This document shows positions 1 through 11,700 of a stretch of DNA of 64,000 nucleotides, piece by piece (the stretch's first letter is position 1; each line of letters starts with the position of its first letter). Below the pieces are notes generated by a model that saw only the letters and a list, made by a program, of their open reading frames with translations, did no database searches and was not told where the DNA came from. This DNA is from Shewanella benthica (GTDB taxonomy: Bacteria; Pseudomonadota; Gammaproteobacteria; Enterobacterales; Shewanellaceae): positions 1 through 64,000 of the forward strand of contig JAKVHY010000021.1 of assembly GCA_023284085.1 (NCBI GenBank). Reading direction: 5' to 3'. Both the position numbers and the translations under genes were made by a program.

Positions 1-173
<173 letters not shown>

Positions 174-289
174 TACAACCCAGATGGGTTTGTGTAGTTA
201 GTGTGTGTATTACTTCATAAGCACAAAAGAATACCGACTTGATTTAAGTTGAACCAATTATTTATAAGCTTTCTAAATTTACCAAATTA

Positions 290-405
290 GTCTGGAAACA
301 ATAGCATTGTGGCCCCACCTGATCCCATCTCGAACTCAGAAGTGAAACGCAATCGCGCCGATGGTAGTGTGGGGTCTCCCCATGTGAGAGTAGGTCATTT
401 CCAGG
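290..405 (+). rRNA. rrf: 5S ribosomal RNA
   Basis: The sequence closely follows the E. coli 5S pattern, including the conserved CGAACTCAGAAGTGAAACGC loop and GATGGTAGTGTGGGGTCTCC. The first bases (TCTGGAAA) pair with the last ones (TTTCCAGG), which forms helix I and fixes the ends to within a base or two. It is the final gene of the operon. Confidence 0.95.
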
Positions 406-433
406 CGCCTAATTTCTCGTAAAGAGAGTCGAT

Positions 434-464
434 AAAGCCCGTTGCTAACGCAACGGGCTTTTTT
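434..464 (+). terminator. rRNA operon terminator
   Basis: A perfect 11-bp stem (AAAGCCCGTTG / CAACGGGCTTT) with a 6-base loop is followed by a run of T. It lies 29 bases after 5S and is a rho-independent terminator for the rRNA operon. Confidence 0.9.
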
Positions 465-700
465 CGTTTTTAGCCTAGACTTTTTGTTGCAAGAAGTGAC
501 CGAACGAACATGGGGAATATAGATAGCGCATGCGCAGCATGCATCCTTTCATGTGATAGGTACAGATTTGCATCCTCGGCTCTAGCATCCTGCTTCGCTC
601 TACCTCCTATATCCATATAGTCGTGCAATCTCGACACTTCCGCTGGATATGAAGAATGCCTTTGAAGCGTAGGGAACACTTAATACCAATCGATATAAGT
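465..700. other. intergenic stretch, possible interspersed repeat
   Basis: No gene is called between the rRNA terminator and the phosphomannomutase stop. An open frame on the minus strand (470-679) runs through a stretch with inverted motifs around GCATGC and TATATCCATATA. It has no ribosome binding site and no recognisable domain. It may be part of a repeat family dispersed in these genomes, but only one copy is visible here. Confidence 0.3.
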
Positions 701-2143
701 TTATTCGGATAAGAGATCTACAAAGCCACTGACGGCTATCTTGCTTAAACAAGAATGTACCAGAGCTTTCGCTATTTCGACGCTATCAGCTTCAGCGTAG
801 CATCTGAGTTCAGGCGCATTTCCGGAGGGGCGTAAGTGGATTATTCTGCCGTCTTTGAGGCTCATTCGTAAGCCATCGGTACAATCAAGAGTCTGAATTG
901 ATACCTCTTCAAAACCCAAGGCCTTGAGTAGTCGGTTTGGATTTTCTTGGCCTAGAGTCAGAATTATTTGGCTACGCTCCGTGGCGTAGTTTTTTATACG
1001 GTCGCTATATGTCACTCTTTTGGGGAGTGAGTCGACTACGGCTGAAATAGTTTTGTGCTTAGCCTCTGCAAAGAGCATTAATGCTGGTAAGACTGCATCT
1101 CGAGTCGGCAGGGCTTTAAGCGTGTGTTGCTTGAATCTCACATCACTGCCGAGCAAGAAGCCTCCGTTTGCTTCAAAACCTGCGATTGTTTCATAATTTT
1201 CTGCCAGAGCAGAAAATTCAGCAATGACGTAGGGCGAGCCAATTCTTGTTCGTTTCACATGAGAGAAGTATGCACAGCTGTCGATGACCGTATTGCTATT
1301 AACCGGTATCGCGAGCGCATCTATGTGCAGCGCATTGGCACAGAGTAAGCCTAAAATATCACCCCGCAGCCAAGTACCACTTTCATCAGCAACGAGGGGA
1401 CGGTCGCCATCACCATCTGTTGAGAATATGGCATCGAGAGCATATTGTTTTGACCAGTTGCGCGCTTTAGCTATGTCCTCATCGGATACGGCCTCGGTAT
1501 CTATAGGCACAAACTCATCACTTCTCTCTAAAGCTATGACTTCGGCGCCCAGGGCCGAGAATATCTTAGAATATAAGTCTCGCCCAGCACTTGAGTGCTC
1601 ATAAATACCAATACGCTTGCCTGTGAGAAACGCAGCATTAAACAATGATGTGTAGCGTTGGATATAAAGTCTTGCAGCACGAGGGTTCACAGCAAGGTTA
1701 GGGATGTCATCGAAGGGGGAAAACTCTGCCCGAGTACACAGGATCTCTAGTTCATCTGATTTGCTTATTTCTCCATCGAGGCGATAGAACTTCAAGCCAT
1801 TACGGTCAAATGGAATGTGGCTTCCGGTGACCATGATACTAGGTATGTTATCTTGCATTGCGGCATATGCTAGTGCGGGTGTTGGCATTACGCCATAGTA
1901 AATCGCTTCGATACCTAAGTGTTTCAGCGCCTTGGCACAGGCCATTGCCATCCGAAAACTACTAGGGCGATTATCAACAGCGATGGCGACATGGTTGAAA
2001 GTGAAGTGCTGTCGCTGAGTCGCGACAAATGAGTGGGTGAAAGCCGCACAAACCTCATTGGTAAATTGAGTGACCAGCCCACGAGCACCGCTGGTGCCAA
2101 AGGCTATACCACTACTTTTAATCACATCTGAACTCAATAACAT
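701..2143 (-). CDS. manB: phosphomannomutase (alpha-D-phosphohexomutase family)
   Basis: Cytoplasmic enzyme that interconverts mannose-6-phosphate and mannose-1-phosphate for GDP-mannose synthesis. The catalytic phosphoserine loop ([12 protein letters not shown]), the Mg-binding DGDGDRP loop and the sugar-binding GFEANGG loop are present in the normal family order, followed by a C-terminal domain with [10 protein letters not shown]. The ATG at 2143 is chosen because AGGA stands about 8 bases upstream; an in-frame GTG at 2170 lacks proper spacing. About 480 residues, slightly longer than E. coli ManB. It lies downstream of manC on the same strand, so the two probably form an operon for surface polysaccharide precursors. 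Phosphoglucomutase activity cannot be excluded from sequence alone. Confidence 0.88.
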   Translation of the reverse strand: MLLSSDVIKSSGIAFGTSGARGLVTQFTNEVCAAFTHSFVATQRQHFTFNHVAIAVDNRPSSFRMAMACAKALKHLGIEAIYYGVMPTPALAYAAMQDNIPSIMVTGSHIPFDRNGLKFYRLDGEISKSDELEILCTRAEFSPFDDIPNLAVNPRAARLYIQRYTSLFNAAFLTGKRIGIYEHSSAGRDLYSKIFSALGAEVIALERSDEFVPIDTEAVSDEDIAKARNWSKQYALDAIFSTDGDGDRPLVADESGTWLRGDILGLLCANALHIDALAIPVNSNTVIDSCAYFSHVKRTRIGSPYVIAEFSALAENYETIAGFEANGGFLLGSDVRFKQHTLKALPTRDAVLPALMLFAEAKHKTISAVVDSLPKRVTYSDRIKNYATERSQIILTLGQENPNRLLKALGFEEVSIQTLDCTDGLRMSLKDGRIIHLRPSGNAPELRCYAEADSVEIAKALVHSCLSKIAVSGFVDLLSE

Positions 2144-2264
2144 CAAAAATCCTATAGGTGCAATAAGCACTCTCCCGTGAAGATGGTATGACTATTTTCC
2201 TTACTTAGCTTCAACACTAGAGGTTCAAATATTGAAGCTAAAGCTGAGCAAGCTGGTCTGTCGT

Positions 2265-3704
2265 CTATACCTGTTCATCTTTGCGGCCGTAGCGGTCTTC
2301 AAAGCGTACAATATCATCCTCACCAAGATAGGACCCCGACTGCACTTCTATCAGCTCTAACGGGATTTTACCCGGATTTTCAAGGGCGTGGACAGTGCCA
2401 ATGGGTATGTATGTTGACTGGTTTTCTGTTAATAAGATCTCTTGATCACCGTTAGTCACTCTTGCGGTGCCGGACACCACGATCCAATGTTCGGCTCTGT
2501 GATGGTGCATCTGAACTGACAGTTTAGCGCCAGGGTTTACCGTGATATGTTTCACCTGAAAGCGCTGGCCGTAGTCGATAGAGTCATATTTCCCCCAGGG
2601 GCGATATACTTCACGATGATGCTGCCATTCACTGCGTTGGTTTGCTTTTAATTGCTCAACAATTTTTTTAACCTGCTGAACTTCGCTCTGTTTTGAAACT
2701 AAAATAGCATCTTTCGTTTCAACGATTATCACATCTTCGAGGCCTATGGTAGCCACTAGCTTGTCGGTAGCGTGAACATAGGAATTTCTTGTGTCTATGC
2801 TAATTATATCGCCTTGAAAGGCATTGCCGTTACTGTCCTTGTCTTTCACTTCCCAAAGCGCAGACCAGCTACCTACGTCACTCCAGCCACAATCCATGGG
2901 AACGACCACCACTTTATCTGAATCTTGGCTATTGCACAGAGGCTCCATTATTGCGTAATCGATAGAGTTATCTGGGCATGCCTCAAATGCGGCCTTATCC
3001 ACTCGTAAAAAGTCGAAGTCCTGGGCAGTATTGGAGATAGCTTTTTCACATGCAGCATAGATCTCCGGGCTATGAGTTTTAAGCTCATCTAAGTAGCGAC
3101 TGGCTTTAAACAGGAACATGCCACTGTTCCAATAGTAGTTATTGCTATCCAGATAGGCTTGAGCCGTTGCCAGGTTGGGTTTCTCCACAAACTCTGCCAC
3201 ACAATAGCCTGCGCCTTTCTCATCGGTATCGCCGCGTTTTATGTAGCCATAACCGGTTTCTGGTGCCGTGGGCACAATACCGAACGTAACCAGCTTGCCA
3301 GCTTGAGCAAATTCAGTGGCCGTTTTAACGGACTGACGAAATGCTTGTTCATCTTTAATCAGGTGATCGGCTGCTAGCACTAACAATAAGGGATCATCAT
3401 TATTTTTAACCGCGGTTAATGCTGCCAAGGCGATAGCCGGAGCCGTGTTGCGCCCTACAGGCTCAAGAATAATTCCGCTATTGGGGATTTTGTTGGCTCG
3501 AAACTGCTCTACAACTGAAAACCTATGTTCTTCATTACAGATCACCATGGCAGGAGCATGTTCGATCCCCTTGAGGCGCATAGCCGTGCTTTGCAGCATA
3601 GAGCTATCACCATTCAAGGTGAGAAACTGTTTGGGGAACATTTGTCGCGACAAGGGCCAGAGCCGTGAACCTGCTCCGCCTGCCATTATTACAGGTAAAA
3701 TCAT
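2265..3704 (-). CDS. manC: mannose-1-phosphate guanylyltransferase / mannose-6-phosphate isomerase
   Basis: Bifunctional type II enzyme that makes GDP-mannose from mannose-1-phosphate and GTP, with a C-terminal isomerase domain. The nucleotidyltransferase signature [14 protein letters not shown] is at residues 8-21, FVEKP is central, and the C-terminal cupin domain carries [10 protein letters not shown], the metal site of the isomerase half. The length of 479 residues is standard. It precedes the phosphomannomutase gene by about 120 bases on the same strand, consistent with a GDP-mannose operon. No capsule or O-antigen genes follow within the window, so the end product is unknown. Confidence 0.95.
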   Translation of the reverse strand: MILPVIMAGGAGSRLWPLSRQMFPKQFLTLNGDSSMLQSTAMRLKGIEHAPAMVICNEEHRFSVVEQFRANKIPNSGIILEPVGRNTAPAIALAALTAVKNNDDPLLLVLAADHLIKDEQAFRQSVKTATEFAQAGKLVTFGIVPTAPETGYGYIKRGDTDEKGAGYCVAEFVEKPNLATAQAYLDSNNYYWNSGMFLFKASRYLDELKTHSPEIYAACEKAISNTAQDFDFLRVDKAAFEACPDNSIDYAIMEPLCNSQDSDKVVVVPMDCGWSDVGSWSALWEVKDKDSNGNAFQGDIISIDTRNSYVHATDKLVATIGLEDVIIVETKDAILVSKQSEVQQVKKIVEQLKANQRSEWQHHREVYRPWGKYDSIDYGQRFQVKHITVNPGAKLSVQMHHHRAEHWIVVSGTARVTNGDQEILLTENQSTYIPIGTVHALENPGKIPLELIEVQSGSYLGEDDIVRFEDRYGRKDEQV

Positions 3705-4220
3705 TCTTTCTCCGAAAATAATAATTAAATCTGTTTAATTAGAGTCACATGTTAAATTTATTATAGTTGCAGCATATTTTTTTTAGCATGCTTATTTTCA
3801 TTTTTCGTCGCTGATACTTTACCAAGCAGGCGGCTGTGGTTAATGTATTGCTCGGTTTACTCTACTTTGAGATTAGATTAATTAGAGCTGAACCATATAC
3901 TGGCCTGATCCAAGTTTAGCATCAGCGGCTAAGGTGACTATGAAACATCGATCCTAAAAATGGGTCTCATGGCTAGTACTAAACTCTGGCCGGATTTTGG
4001 TATAATTCGGCTGATTGATCTCTGGTGTTTTGTTGTTTAAGCGAGACACTTCGAATAAGGATTTCAGTTAAGCGGGCTGGCCTCTATCTTGTCTTCCTTG
4101 AAAAGGCGGCGGTGATTATTGAGAGGTAATAAAAAAGCCGGCCGCAGAGCGGCCGGAAAATTGACAGGAAACCTTGGGTTTTAAACTCCTTCTTATGTAA
4201 TTGAAATAGTACGTCGGGTA
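3705..4220. other. intergenic region, no gene seen
   Basis: About 515 bases between the manC start and the end of the subtilase gene. It should hold the manC promoter (AT-rich just upstream of 3704) and, at its far end, the subtilase terminator. I see no convincing coding frame or RNA gene. Confidence 0.6.
4131..4156 (-). terminator. terminator of the secreted subtilase gene
   Basis: An 8-bp GC-rich stem (CCGGCCGC / GCGGCCGG) with a 3-base loop is followed on the minus strand by six T. It lies about 65 bases beyond the stop codon at 4221. Confidence 0.88.
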
Positions 4221-7200
4221 TTACCTTGTACGCTGACGGCGTAGACCGAGTAAACCAAGCAGTAACACTGAGATTCCTAAGGCACCACCGCTCGATTCAG
4301 GCGTTGGCTCAGGCTCTGGCGCCGGAACTATTTCAGCTGCGATAGCTATGGTGACCTTTGCTGCGGTTGAGCTTTTCTTGCCATTGCTTACGGTGAGTTC
4401 CAGCACGGCAACATCATCGCTTATTACATCGGGCAGTATCAGGTCGATTTCGGCCAGGCTGTTATCTGCAATGCTAAGTGTTGGACCTGAAACCTGAGTC
4501 CAGGTATAAGTCGCGATATCATCGCTGTTGGGCATAGTACTCGAGGCTGCAGAGAGGATGAGTGAAGCTTGCTCATCTGCAGTCAGCTCAATTTCGCTCT
4601 CTCCATTAATCAGAGCTACCGGGATCCCTTCGAGATGTACAGGTTCAAGCGTTTCGCTCTGTTGGTTCTCATTGACGGTATGAGAGACCTCAAATAACAA
4701 GTCTTCGGACATCACCATGTTGCCGGTACTTAAGTTTAGGGTGATTGTTTGAGCCTCGCTCTGGGAAGCTTGAGTCAGCAGCCAGGTTAGGACTTGACCA
4801 TCCTGAGTGCCTTCGTGACTGTCACTTTCGATAACAATTCCTTCAGGTAGCGTCGCCTGAATATCGAAGAGCATGTCGGTATCACTAGTGTTAGCTACAA
4901 GTTCGAGCGAGAGCGTTAGATTCTCACCAGTATTGAGTTCACTCTTATCTAAGCTACTATTGACGAAGGTTGCGTTTCGATATATCTCAATGGGCATCAA
5001 ACCTACGTTCGCCGGAGCGTCGATTCCAGTTCCTACCTCAATGGCAGTCATATAGAGAGTGTCAGCTTGTAGTGTTTTGTCCCAATTGATTACCAGATCG
5101 ATATCTTCACCGGCTGTGACCTGCGCCTTATAATCGACCGTTATCGTCGAGTCGTCTTTGCCTATAATGGCGATCTCTATGGTGACATCGTCGATAGTGG
5201 TAGATGGAGCACTCGTATCACCAAAGTTGTGCACCGCAACATAATAGCTACCCGGCTGCGGATCATTCACTTCACACACCTCGAAGGCGGTTTCGGTGGC
5301 GCTCATACAGAGGAAGTCTGCCATCTCATAATAATCGTCCGGCTTACCGTTGTAGTTGGCGTCGCGGCCGATATAGAGGTCCAGATCCGGTGAGCTGGTA
5401 TCCTTGATGCGGGCGACAATACGCTTGGTCGATGGCGTGACGTTGATCAGCTGAGAGTAGAAGTAGTTACTATCATTCCAGACATTGGTCGGCCAGCTGG
5501 CGGTATCGCTATCGTCGCGGGGAATACTGGTGGTGATAACTTCGACTTCGGCTAGCTCAAACACGGTAACCTGAATATTGTTGGAGCCTACCGTCGTGAT
5601 CCCCTCTATGCTGGCGCTACCCTTGCTTTTACTGGTTTTTATTGACGTTTTCTCTGGGTAATCACCGGCAACAAAGGTACCGATAACAGGCATGGCCGAT
5701 GGCGTTAAGCTATTGTCTGACGGGGTCAGAATCAAGCGACCCATACCAAATTCTGAGCTAAAACCCGATGAGATAGTTGCAGTCACTTCAAGCTGTATGC
5801 TTTCACCTGCGGATAAGGTGAAGCTGTTCGGCATTGATGTGACGATCATGCCCTCGACGCTGGCATCACCACTGGTGGTCCAAGTCGATGCAGATGTCGC
5901 CGTGAATGTACGAGTCCAGCTACAGCTCATCATACAATCACGCTGCACTGCTGATGGCATGTTCATCGACTCCGGACTGCCGCCAGTATCAGGGTTAGCG
6001 TCGATATACTCCTGATAAGTAACATCCATTATAAGGCCAGTATTTAAAGCTCTATCTATGCGTATGCTGCCTGCGCCTGAATCGAAAAAGTCTGAAGGCG
6101 TGACGCCATCGTCCTTAAGTGTATTAAATTCAGCGCTTAACATTAACGCCGATTGTAGCTGTGCGGGTGTCCATTCAGGTTTAAGTGCGGTTATCAAGGC
6201 CATGGCACCTGCCACATGGGGGCTAGACATAGAGGTGCCATCCATAAAGGTATAGGGAGACTCCGTTTTCTCTTCACGCCAAGGTTGGTACTCAGAGTTT
6301 GCCGCATAAATTGCTACACCTGGCGCCGCAACATGTGGGGTCAGCCAGCGATTCATGATGGGCTCAGGTCCGCGAGAGGTAAAATAGGCCGCAATATCGG
6401 CGCTTTGTGGATCGCTTTCCATCTCGGAAGCTGTAATGGTGGCACTATGGTCGGTGCCGCTAGCGAGCCAAGTGGTGAGTTCACTGCCTTGGGCTGCATC
6501 AACATGAATGCTAGGAAGCACATGAAAGTCAGCATTGACGGTTTCAGAGCCACCTTCGACATTGATTAATATCATGCCTCCGGCGCCACCAGCTAATACG
6601 TTTGTTCCTTTGCTTACTCTGGCAATGTCTCCGCGTTGGCAGACGACTATTTCGCCGTTAAAGGTATCGGCTGCAAATGGGTCTAAACAGTCGGCATCAC
6701 CAAAGTCTGCGGCATTAACCACAGATGCACTGATGCCCGCTGTCGCACCTTCACCTTGTAATGGACTAAGGCTCGATTCACCGCCGCTAAAGCTAGCCTC
6801 TTTATCGGTGAAGTTACGGTCATGGGTATAGGCGGCAACCGTTGTCAGCCAAGGAGCATTACCCGGTGAGCCAACTGTTTCTGGCTCAGGTCCAGAGTTG
6901 CCCGCCGATGTGGCGACATGGATGCCCGCTTCGCGTGCAGATAGGAAGGCTTGCGCATCTGTGTCGTACCATGGATTGCTTGCACCGCCTCCGACAGAAT
7001 AGTTTAGTACCTGTACGCCATTAGCTATGGCATGTTCTACGGCGAGGGCTGTGACATCAGACCAACAGCCGGCATCGGCGGCACACACTTGATATGAGAC
7101 TATGTTGGCATGTGGAGCCACACCGCTAATTTGACCAAAATTGAATTCGGCAACGTCGCCCATAGCATTATAAATGGGTACATTTTTAATGACATTTCCT

Positions 7201-8054
7201 GCCGTGGTAGAACCCGTATGAGAGCCGTGGCCGTTGTGGTCTATACCTATTCTGTCATCCCCTTCAGGAATGTAGTCATCCATCACCCCCTCATGGGCCC
7301 AGATCCCGATTAATTTGTCATTGCAGTAATGAGCTAGGCTAGATTCTGCACATTGACCTAGATAAATGCCATCTCCGAGTGGATTGGTGTGGTCATACCC
7401 ATCTCCGCCGATATCAGCGAATGAAGGGTTAAATGCGCTTATTCCGGTATCTAATATGCCGACAATAACGCCTTCACCTTTACTTGCTACTCCTGTTGCA
7501 CTTCCGTTCCAGGCCGTAGGTGCTTGGATATGGGCTGGGCCCGAGTCTGTCGTGAGGTGACGTCTTTGCACTTTTTGTACTAGCTTGATGCCATCTAGAG
7601 AAGCAAGTTTTTGTGCTTCTTCCTCTGTTAACTCAGTGCTAAAACCATTTAGGGCGATCTGGTAGTTACTCAGGATATTCAATTGACGGTTAAGACTTTG
7701 TTGGGCCTTGCCGATGACATTGCTTTTCTGTTTAGTCAGATAGCTAAGGTAGCTTTGACTCGCACCGCTCTGAACATCGATAGTGCCGTTATTTTTGCGC
7801 ACATTGGCTGAATTACTCATTAAGCTGGTAGCTTTTAAGTTGGCAATATTGCCTTTATAGGTTGCTAATGGCTGATCGTCTAGCAACACCATATAAAGCT
7901 TGTCCGTGTTGCGCTTACTTGCTGTTAGCTCGCTAGTACGTTGGCCGTTGTCGCTATCGAGTCCGCGACTATCGATCATATTGGCATAAGCCGAAGGGCT
8001 TAATATGATGCCAAGTGCGGCAGCGATTAAGCTTTTCTTATAATTTAACTTCAC
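4221..8054 (-). CDS. secreted S8 family serine protease with GlyGly-CTERM tail
   Basis: A large (1277 aa) extracellular subtilase. Visible parts in order: signal peptide (1-24), inhibitor I9-type propeptide (about 50-165), S8 catalytic domain with Asp202 (GILDTG), His276 (NGHGSHT) and Ser608 (GTSMSSPH), a PA-type insertion around residues 430-540, Ig-like beta domains, and a C-terminal SSGG + hydrophobic helix + RRQRTR. That tail fits the GlyGly-CTERM sorting signal processed by rhombosortase after type II secretion. The triad is complete, so the enzyme should be active, most likely as a nutrient-scavenging protease. The start is a GTG with GAGGA 7 bases upstream. It is divergent from a second subtilase-like gene. 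Confidence 0.93.
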   Translation of the reverse strand: MKLNYKKSLIAAALGIILSPSAYANMIDSRGLDSDNGQRTSELTASKRNTDKLYMVLLDDQPLATYKGNIANLKATSLMSNSANVRKNNGTIDVQSGASQSYLSYLTKQKSNVIGKAQQSLNRQLNILSNYQIALNGFSTELTEEEAQKLASLDGIKLVQKVQRRHLTTDSGPAHIQAPTAWNGSATGVASKGEGVIVGILDTGISAFNPSFADIGGDGYDHTNPLGDGIYLGQCAESSLAHYCNDKLIGIWAHEGVMDDYIPEGDDRIGIDHNGHGSHTGSTTAGNVIKNVPIYNAMGDVAEFNFGQISGVAPHANIVSYQVCAADAGCWSDVTALAVEHAIANGVQVLNYSVGGGASNPWYDTDAQAFLSAREAGIHVATSAGNSGPEPETVGSPGNAPWLTTVAAYTHDRNFTDKEASFSGGESSLSPLQGEGATAGISASVVNAADFGDADCLDPFAADTFNGEIVVCQRGDIARVSKGTNVLAGGAGGMILINVEGGSETVNADFHVLPSIHVDAAQGSELTTWLASGTDHSATITASEMESDPQSADIAAYFTSRGPEPIMNRWLTPHVAAPGVAIYAANSEYQPWREEKTESPYTFMDGTSMSSPHVAGAMALITALKPEWTPAQLQSALMLSAEFNTLKDDGVTPSDFFDSGAGSIRIDRALNTGLIMDVTYQEYIDANPDTGGSPESMNMPSAVQRDCMMSCSWTRTFTATSASTWTTSGDASVEGMIVTSMPNSFTLSAGESIQLEVTATISSGFSSEFGMGRLILTPSDNSLTPSAMPVIGTFVAGDYPEKTSIKTSKSKGSASIEGITTVGSNNIQVTVFELAEVEVITTSIPRDDSDTASWPTNVWNDSNYFYSQLINVTPSTKRIVARIKDTSSPDLDLYIGRDANYNGKPDDYYEMADFLCMSATETAFEVCEVNDPQPGSYYVAVHNFGDTSAPSTTIDDVTIEIAIIGKDDSTITVDYKAQVTAGEDIDLVINWDKTLQADTLYMTAIEVGTGIDAPANVGLMPIEIYRNATFVNSSLDKSELNTGENLTLSLELVANTSDTDMLFDIQATLPEGIVIESDSHEGTQDGQVLTWLLTQASQSEAQTITLNLSTGNMVMSEDLLFEVSHTVNENQQSETLEPVHLEGIPVALINGESEIELTADEQASLILSAASSTMPNSDDIATYTWTQVSGPTLSIADNSLAEIDLILPDVISDDVAVLELTVSNGKKSSTAAKVTIAIAAEIVPAPEPEPTPESSGGALGISVLLLGLLGLRRQRTR

Positions 8055-8708
8055 CAGATCTTCCTCATTCTAATTATTTTAGGGCCCGAATCTCCGGAAC
8101 TCTCAGTTCCTTAAATGGCAAATTGTTCGGTAAATGTTACTTCCACGTAAACTTGATAACCCAATAAGAAGACGCTGAGCAAATTCAGAATGACTATTCG
8201 GCTTCACTTATCTTTCAATTCTTTTTCAATTGATTAAAAATCAAATAGTTACCAGTTGATCATGTATCGAAATGTATCTAGTAAATGACGTTTTTTGCAT
8301 AAATATTTCTTAAGGTAGGCAGAAAGCCAGGGTGCTGACGACTGAATACATTCTCGATATGGATGTAAGTTATTGATTTTGCATCATGATGATCTGTTTC
8401 ACGTCTGAGTTTTAGCCAGTTTAGATGATTTGTTATTCACTTCAACATCTGGATTATTCGATAAATGCTTACCTCTATCAAGGCCAATGCTCCTGATTTC
8501 GAGTTGACGTAAGCCTATGAAATATCAGCAAATGAAAATAAAATGAAAGAGAAAGGAAATAAAATCAAAGCGCCAAAGCTTGTTGTTTCCTCCCAAATGG
8601 AAGAAAACCATAGGCGCACAAGTTAATAAATTGTTAGCGGCCTGTGTCGGTTTGCGAATCGAGACGGCTTGAACAAAAAAACAATATCGCAACTTATTGG
8701 GGAATTTC
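8055..8708. promoter_or_regulatory. divergent promoter region between two subtilase-family genes
   Basis: About 650 AT-rich bases between two divergent genes, which must contain both promoters. No gene, RNA or strong palindrome was recognised. Short open frames here lack ribosome binding sites. Confidence 0.5.
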
Positions 8709-11700
8709 ATGTTATTCAAAAAAAATAAATTGGCTATATGTATAGCACTTGCCGCTATGGTTCCGGCTGCTGTCGCTGTCGCGCAAAATACCGATAGCCT
8801 ATCTGCCTATGGCTCATCGGTTCAAAAAGAGCAGACCTTAACTTATTTCGTATACCTCTCTGAAGTAGGCTCTCTGACTAAGGCCACCGTTAATAATAAG
8901 AAGAAACTGGCCGAGAGTCTAAAGCGAGTGGAAGCGGCGCAGCAGACTGTGGTGAGTGCAATCCTGGCACTCGATGGCAATATCGAACAGTTACCGGGTG
9001 TCAGGCTGTTGGGCAATTTCATCCGGATAAGGGCGGATGCTAGCTATGCTGCAGAAATTGAGAAAATTGCTGGCGTAAAGGCGGTCGTTGCCGAGATGGC
9101 TGCAGTAAGAATTCCTGCGAATGCCTTATCCAAGCCAGCTGCCAGCGCCTCGGTTAAGATGACGTCGAATGCTCCTGCATTGTCGAGTGATGTCACCGCT
9201 GGGGCTGGTATCAAGATCGCTATCATAGGAACGGGTGTCGATTACACTCATATCGGTCTGGGTGGTGACGGCAGCGCCGCAACGTATGCGGCGGCAATGG
9301 AAAATGCGGTTAACTCATTCGATGGCTTCCCAACAGATGTGGTTGTCGAAGGCATGGATTTTAGTAGCGACGCGGGCTGGGGGATGGATCCAAATCCGAT
9401 CGATCAGAATGTCTATTTTACCCGGGATTACGACGGTTCGACTCACAACACGGGTCACGGAACTCGCCTGGCGAGCGTGGTACACGCCTTAGCCCCTGGG
9501 GCCAGCATTGCCGCCTATAAGACATCGAATGTATCCGACCCCTATGGCTCGGGTTACCGTCTGGCAGCCGAATCGAGCAGCACGTTTATGATGGCGCTCG
9601 AATATGCGCTAGATCCAAATCAAGATGGTAGCTTCGAAGATCGCGCCGACATCATAGTTGTCGATGCCGTGGGTGGCAATGCCTTCTACGCCCCCTCGGA
9701 TAGTGGTATTTCTTCGCCTGTGGTCGAAGCCCATGCCATCGAGATGGCCTCGGCCCTCGGCAGTCTAGTGGTGGTGAATGCCGGTAATGGTGGTGTATGG
9801 AGCGATAATAAATTCAACATGACCTGGCGCGGCGCGGCGCCGAGTGCTCTGACCGTAGGCGGCATGACCCAGGACGATGACAAGATGATGGTGACGGAGC
9901 GTACACCCTATGGACCCGTGCGTGGTGCCAACGGTTACGCTAAGCCCGACATGGTGAGCTTCGCCGAAAATATCGATGTCGCTGTCGTCGGCGGCGGTGA
10001 TGAGCTTGATACGGCCTCGGACACAGTAATGGCGGCGGCGCGGGTAGCCGCAGCAGCTGCGGTGCTCAAGTCCGAGAGACCCGAACTTTCCATGGTCGAA
10101 GTCAAAGCGCTGTTGATGAACACCGCCAATAGCGCCGTGTTGGATCTCAGCAGCCAGCAGGCCGACATGACCCTCATAGGTAATGGCGTCGAAGACTTAG
10201 AGGCGGCATTGGCCTCGTCCGTGGTCGCCTGGGAAAAGAATAGCTATCAGCCAAACCTCAGCTTCGGCTTCGAAGAGGGCATGGGGGTACAGCGCTTCGT
10301 CAAAGAGGTGCAGCTTAAAAACCTCTCCGATGCCACCGTCACCTATGAGCTGGCTATCGATTCCATGGGCAAGGAGGGCGACAAGGCCTTGATGTGGGAG
10401 CATCCTGCCACCGTGAGTGTACCAGCAGGGCAAACTTTGGTCTTCCCCGTGGTGCTGGAGATCGACTTCGCCAAGTTGGATAACTGGCCCATCAAGACCG
10501 CAGAAGATTTCACCGCTGAAAATTGGTCTAAAATCGAGTTATCGGGCAAGCTGCTGCTAACGGCGGAGGGAAAGCCCACCATTAGCATGAACTGGCTGGC
10601 TAAACCCAGAGCTGGCACCAAAATTAGCCGTGATTTCAGTACCTTTGAGGAGTCCTTCGGTAATAATTTTAGCAGTAAGTTTAGCCCGACGGCCGGTGCC
10701 TATATGCAGGAGTTCACTAACGAAAGCAGCACCGAGACCCAGTTCGGCGTGTTTCCTGTGATGCATCGCCAGCTGCAAATTCCAGCGGGTAAGGAGAACG
10801 TTCAGGGTAATATACCGAGCTTGGTCGGCGGTGGGGTCTATGACGAAGCCATGTGTAGCACCGGTAAGAAGCTGGTGATCGCGGGGCGTTTTTTCAAGCC
10901 AAATGATGCGGGTCTGGCCAATCACTTCGACAAGGGTGGCGCGGCACTCATGTGGTGGAATGTCTATCAAGAGCAGTTCGTGCTCGACAATGGTTTCGAT
11001 GAGGCGGTCAACGGTGAACCCTATGCCTGGGATCCTGCCAACCAGGTAGTAACGAGTGGTTTCGTCGAGGTGGATGAAAATATTCAGCCTGTTAGTTGGT
11101 ATATCGATCACAACATGGAGTATGACTATACTCAGCCCCGTGCGCGTTACAAGAAGTCAAAGTTGCCGACCTATATCACGGGTCATGGGCAGAACTTCGT
11201 GTCGCAATTTTGTCTCGAGGACCTGTACCATGGCGAGGCAGTGGCGAGCGTCGATGATTTCGATAAGAACCATGGCTGGATCTTCGCCACCGACCGTGAC
11301 GCGGTCGCAGACATTGGCGAGCCCATCATCCAATACAACCCGGTCAAGTACGGTAAGGTCGAGAAGATCGAGTACTTCGACTGGATGACGGGCCAAATGC
11401 TGGAGATGGAGGTTAAAGGTGGTGGCCTGCCTATGATGGCGCGCCTAGTCGAAGAGGGGGAAACCAAGGAATATAGCCCCATGCTGACTCTGGCAGCCGG
11501 AGAAACGGTGGAGTTTGCCATGACCAACGAGTGTAGTTTCTCCTTCATGATAGGCAGTTCTGGCGGTTGTAATAACTCGGGTATGATGCTGATGAGCCTG
11601 AATGACAACTGGAGTATGTGGTCACCGATGGCGATGGGGGATTACTCGCCGTTGGCACAGCCGGTAGATGGCCAGAGTCATAATATCGACGAAGATGCCG

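Noticed and set aside
470..679. Minus-strand open frame of 69 codons next to the rRNA terminator
   Set aside because: No ribosome binding site, no domain, overlaps the terminator tail; the composition suggests repeat DNA instead of a gene.
10557..11111. Minus-strand frame of 184 codons inside the subtilase-like gene
   Set aside because: It lies wholly within a well-supported gene on the other strand and shows no domain or ribosome binding site.
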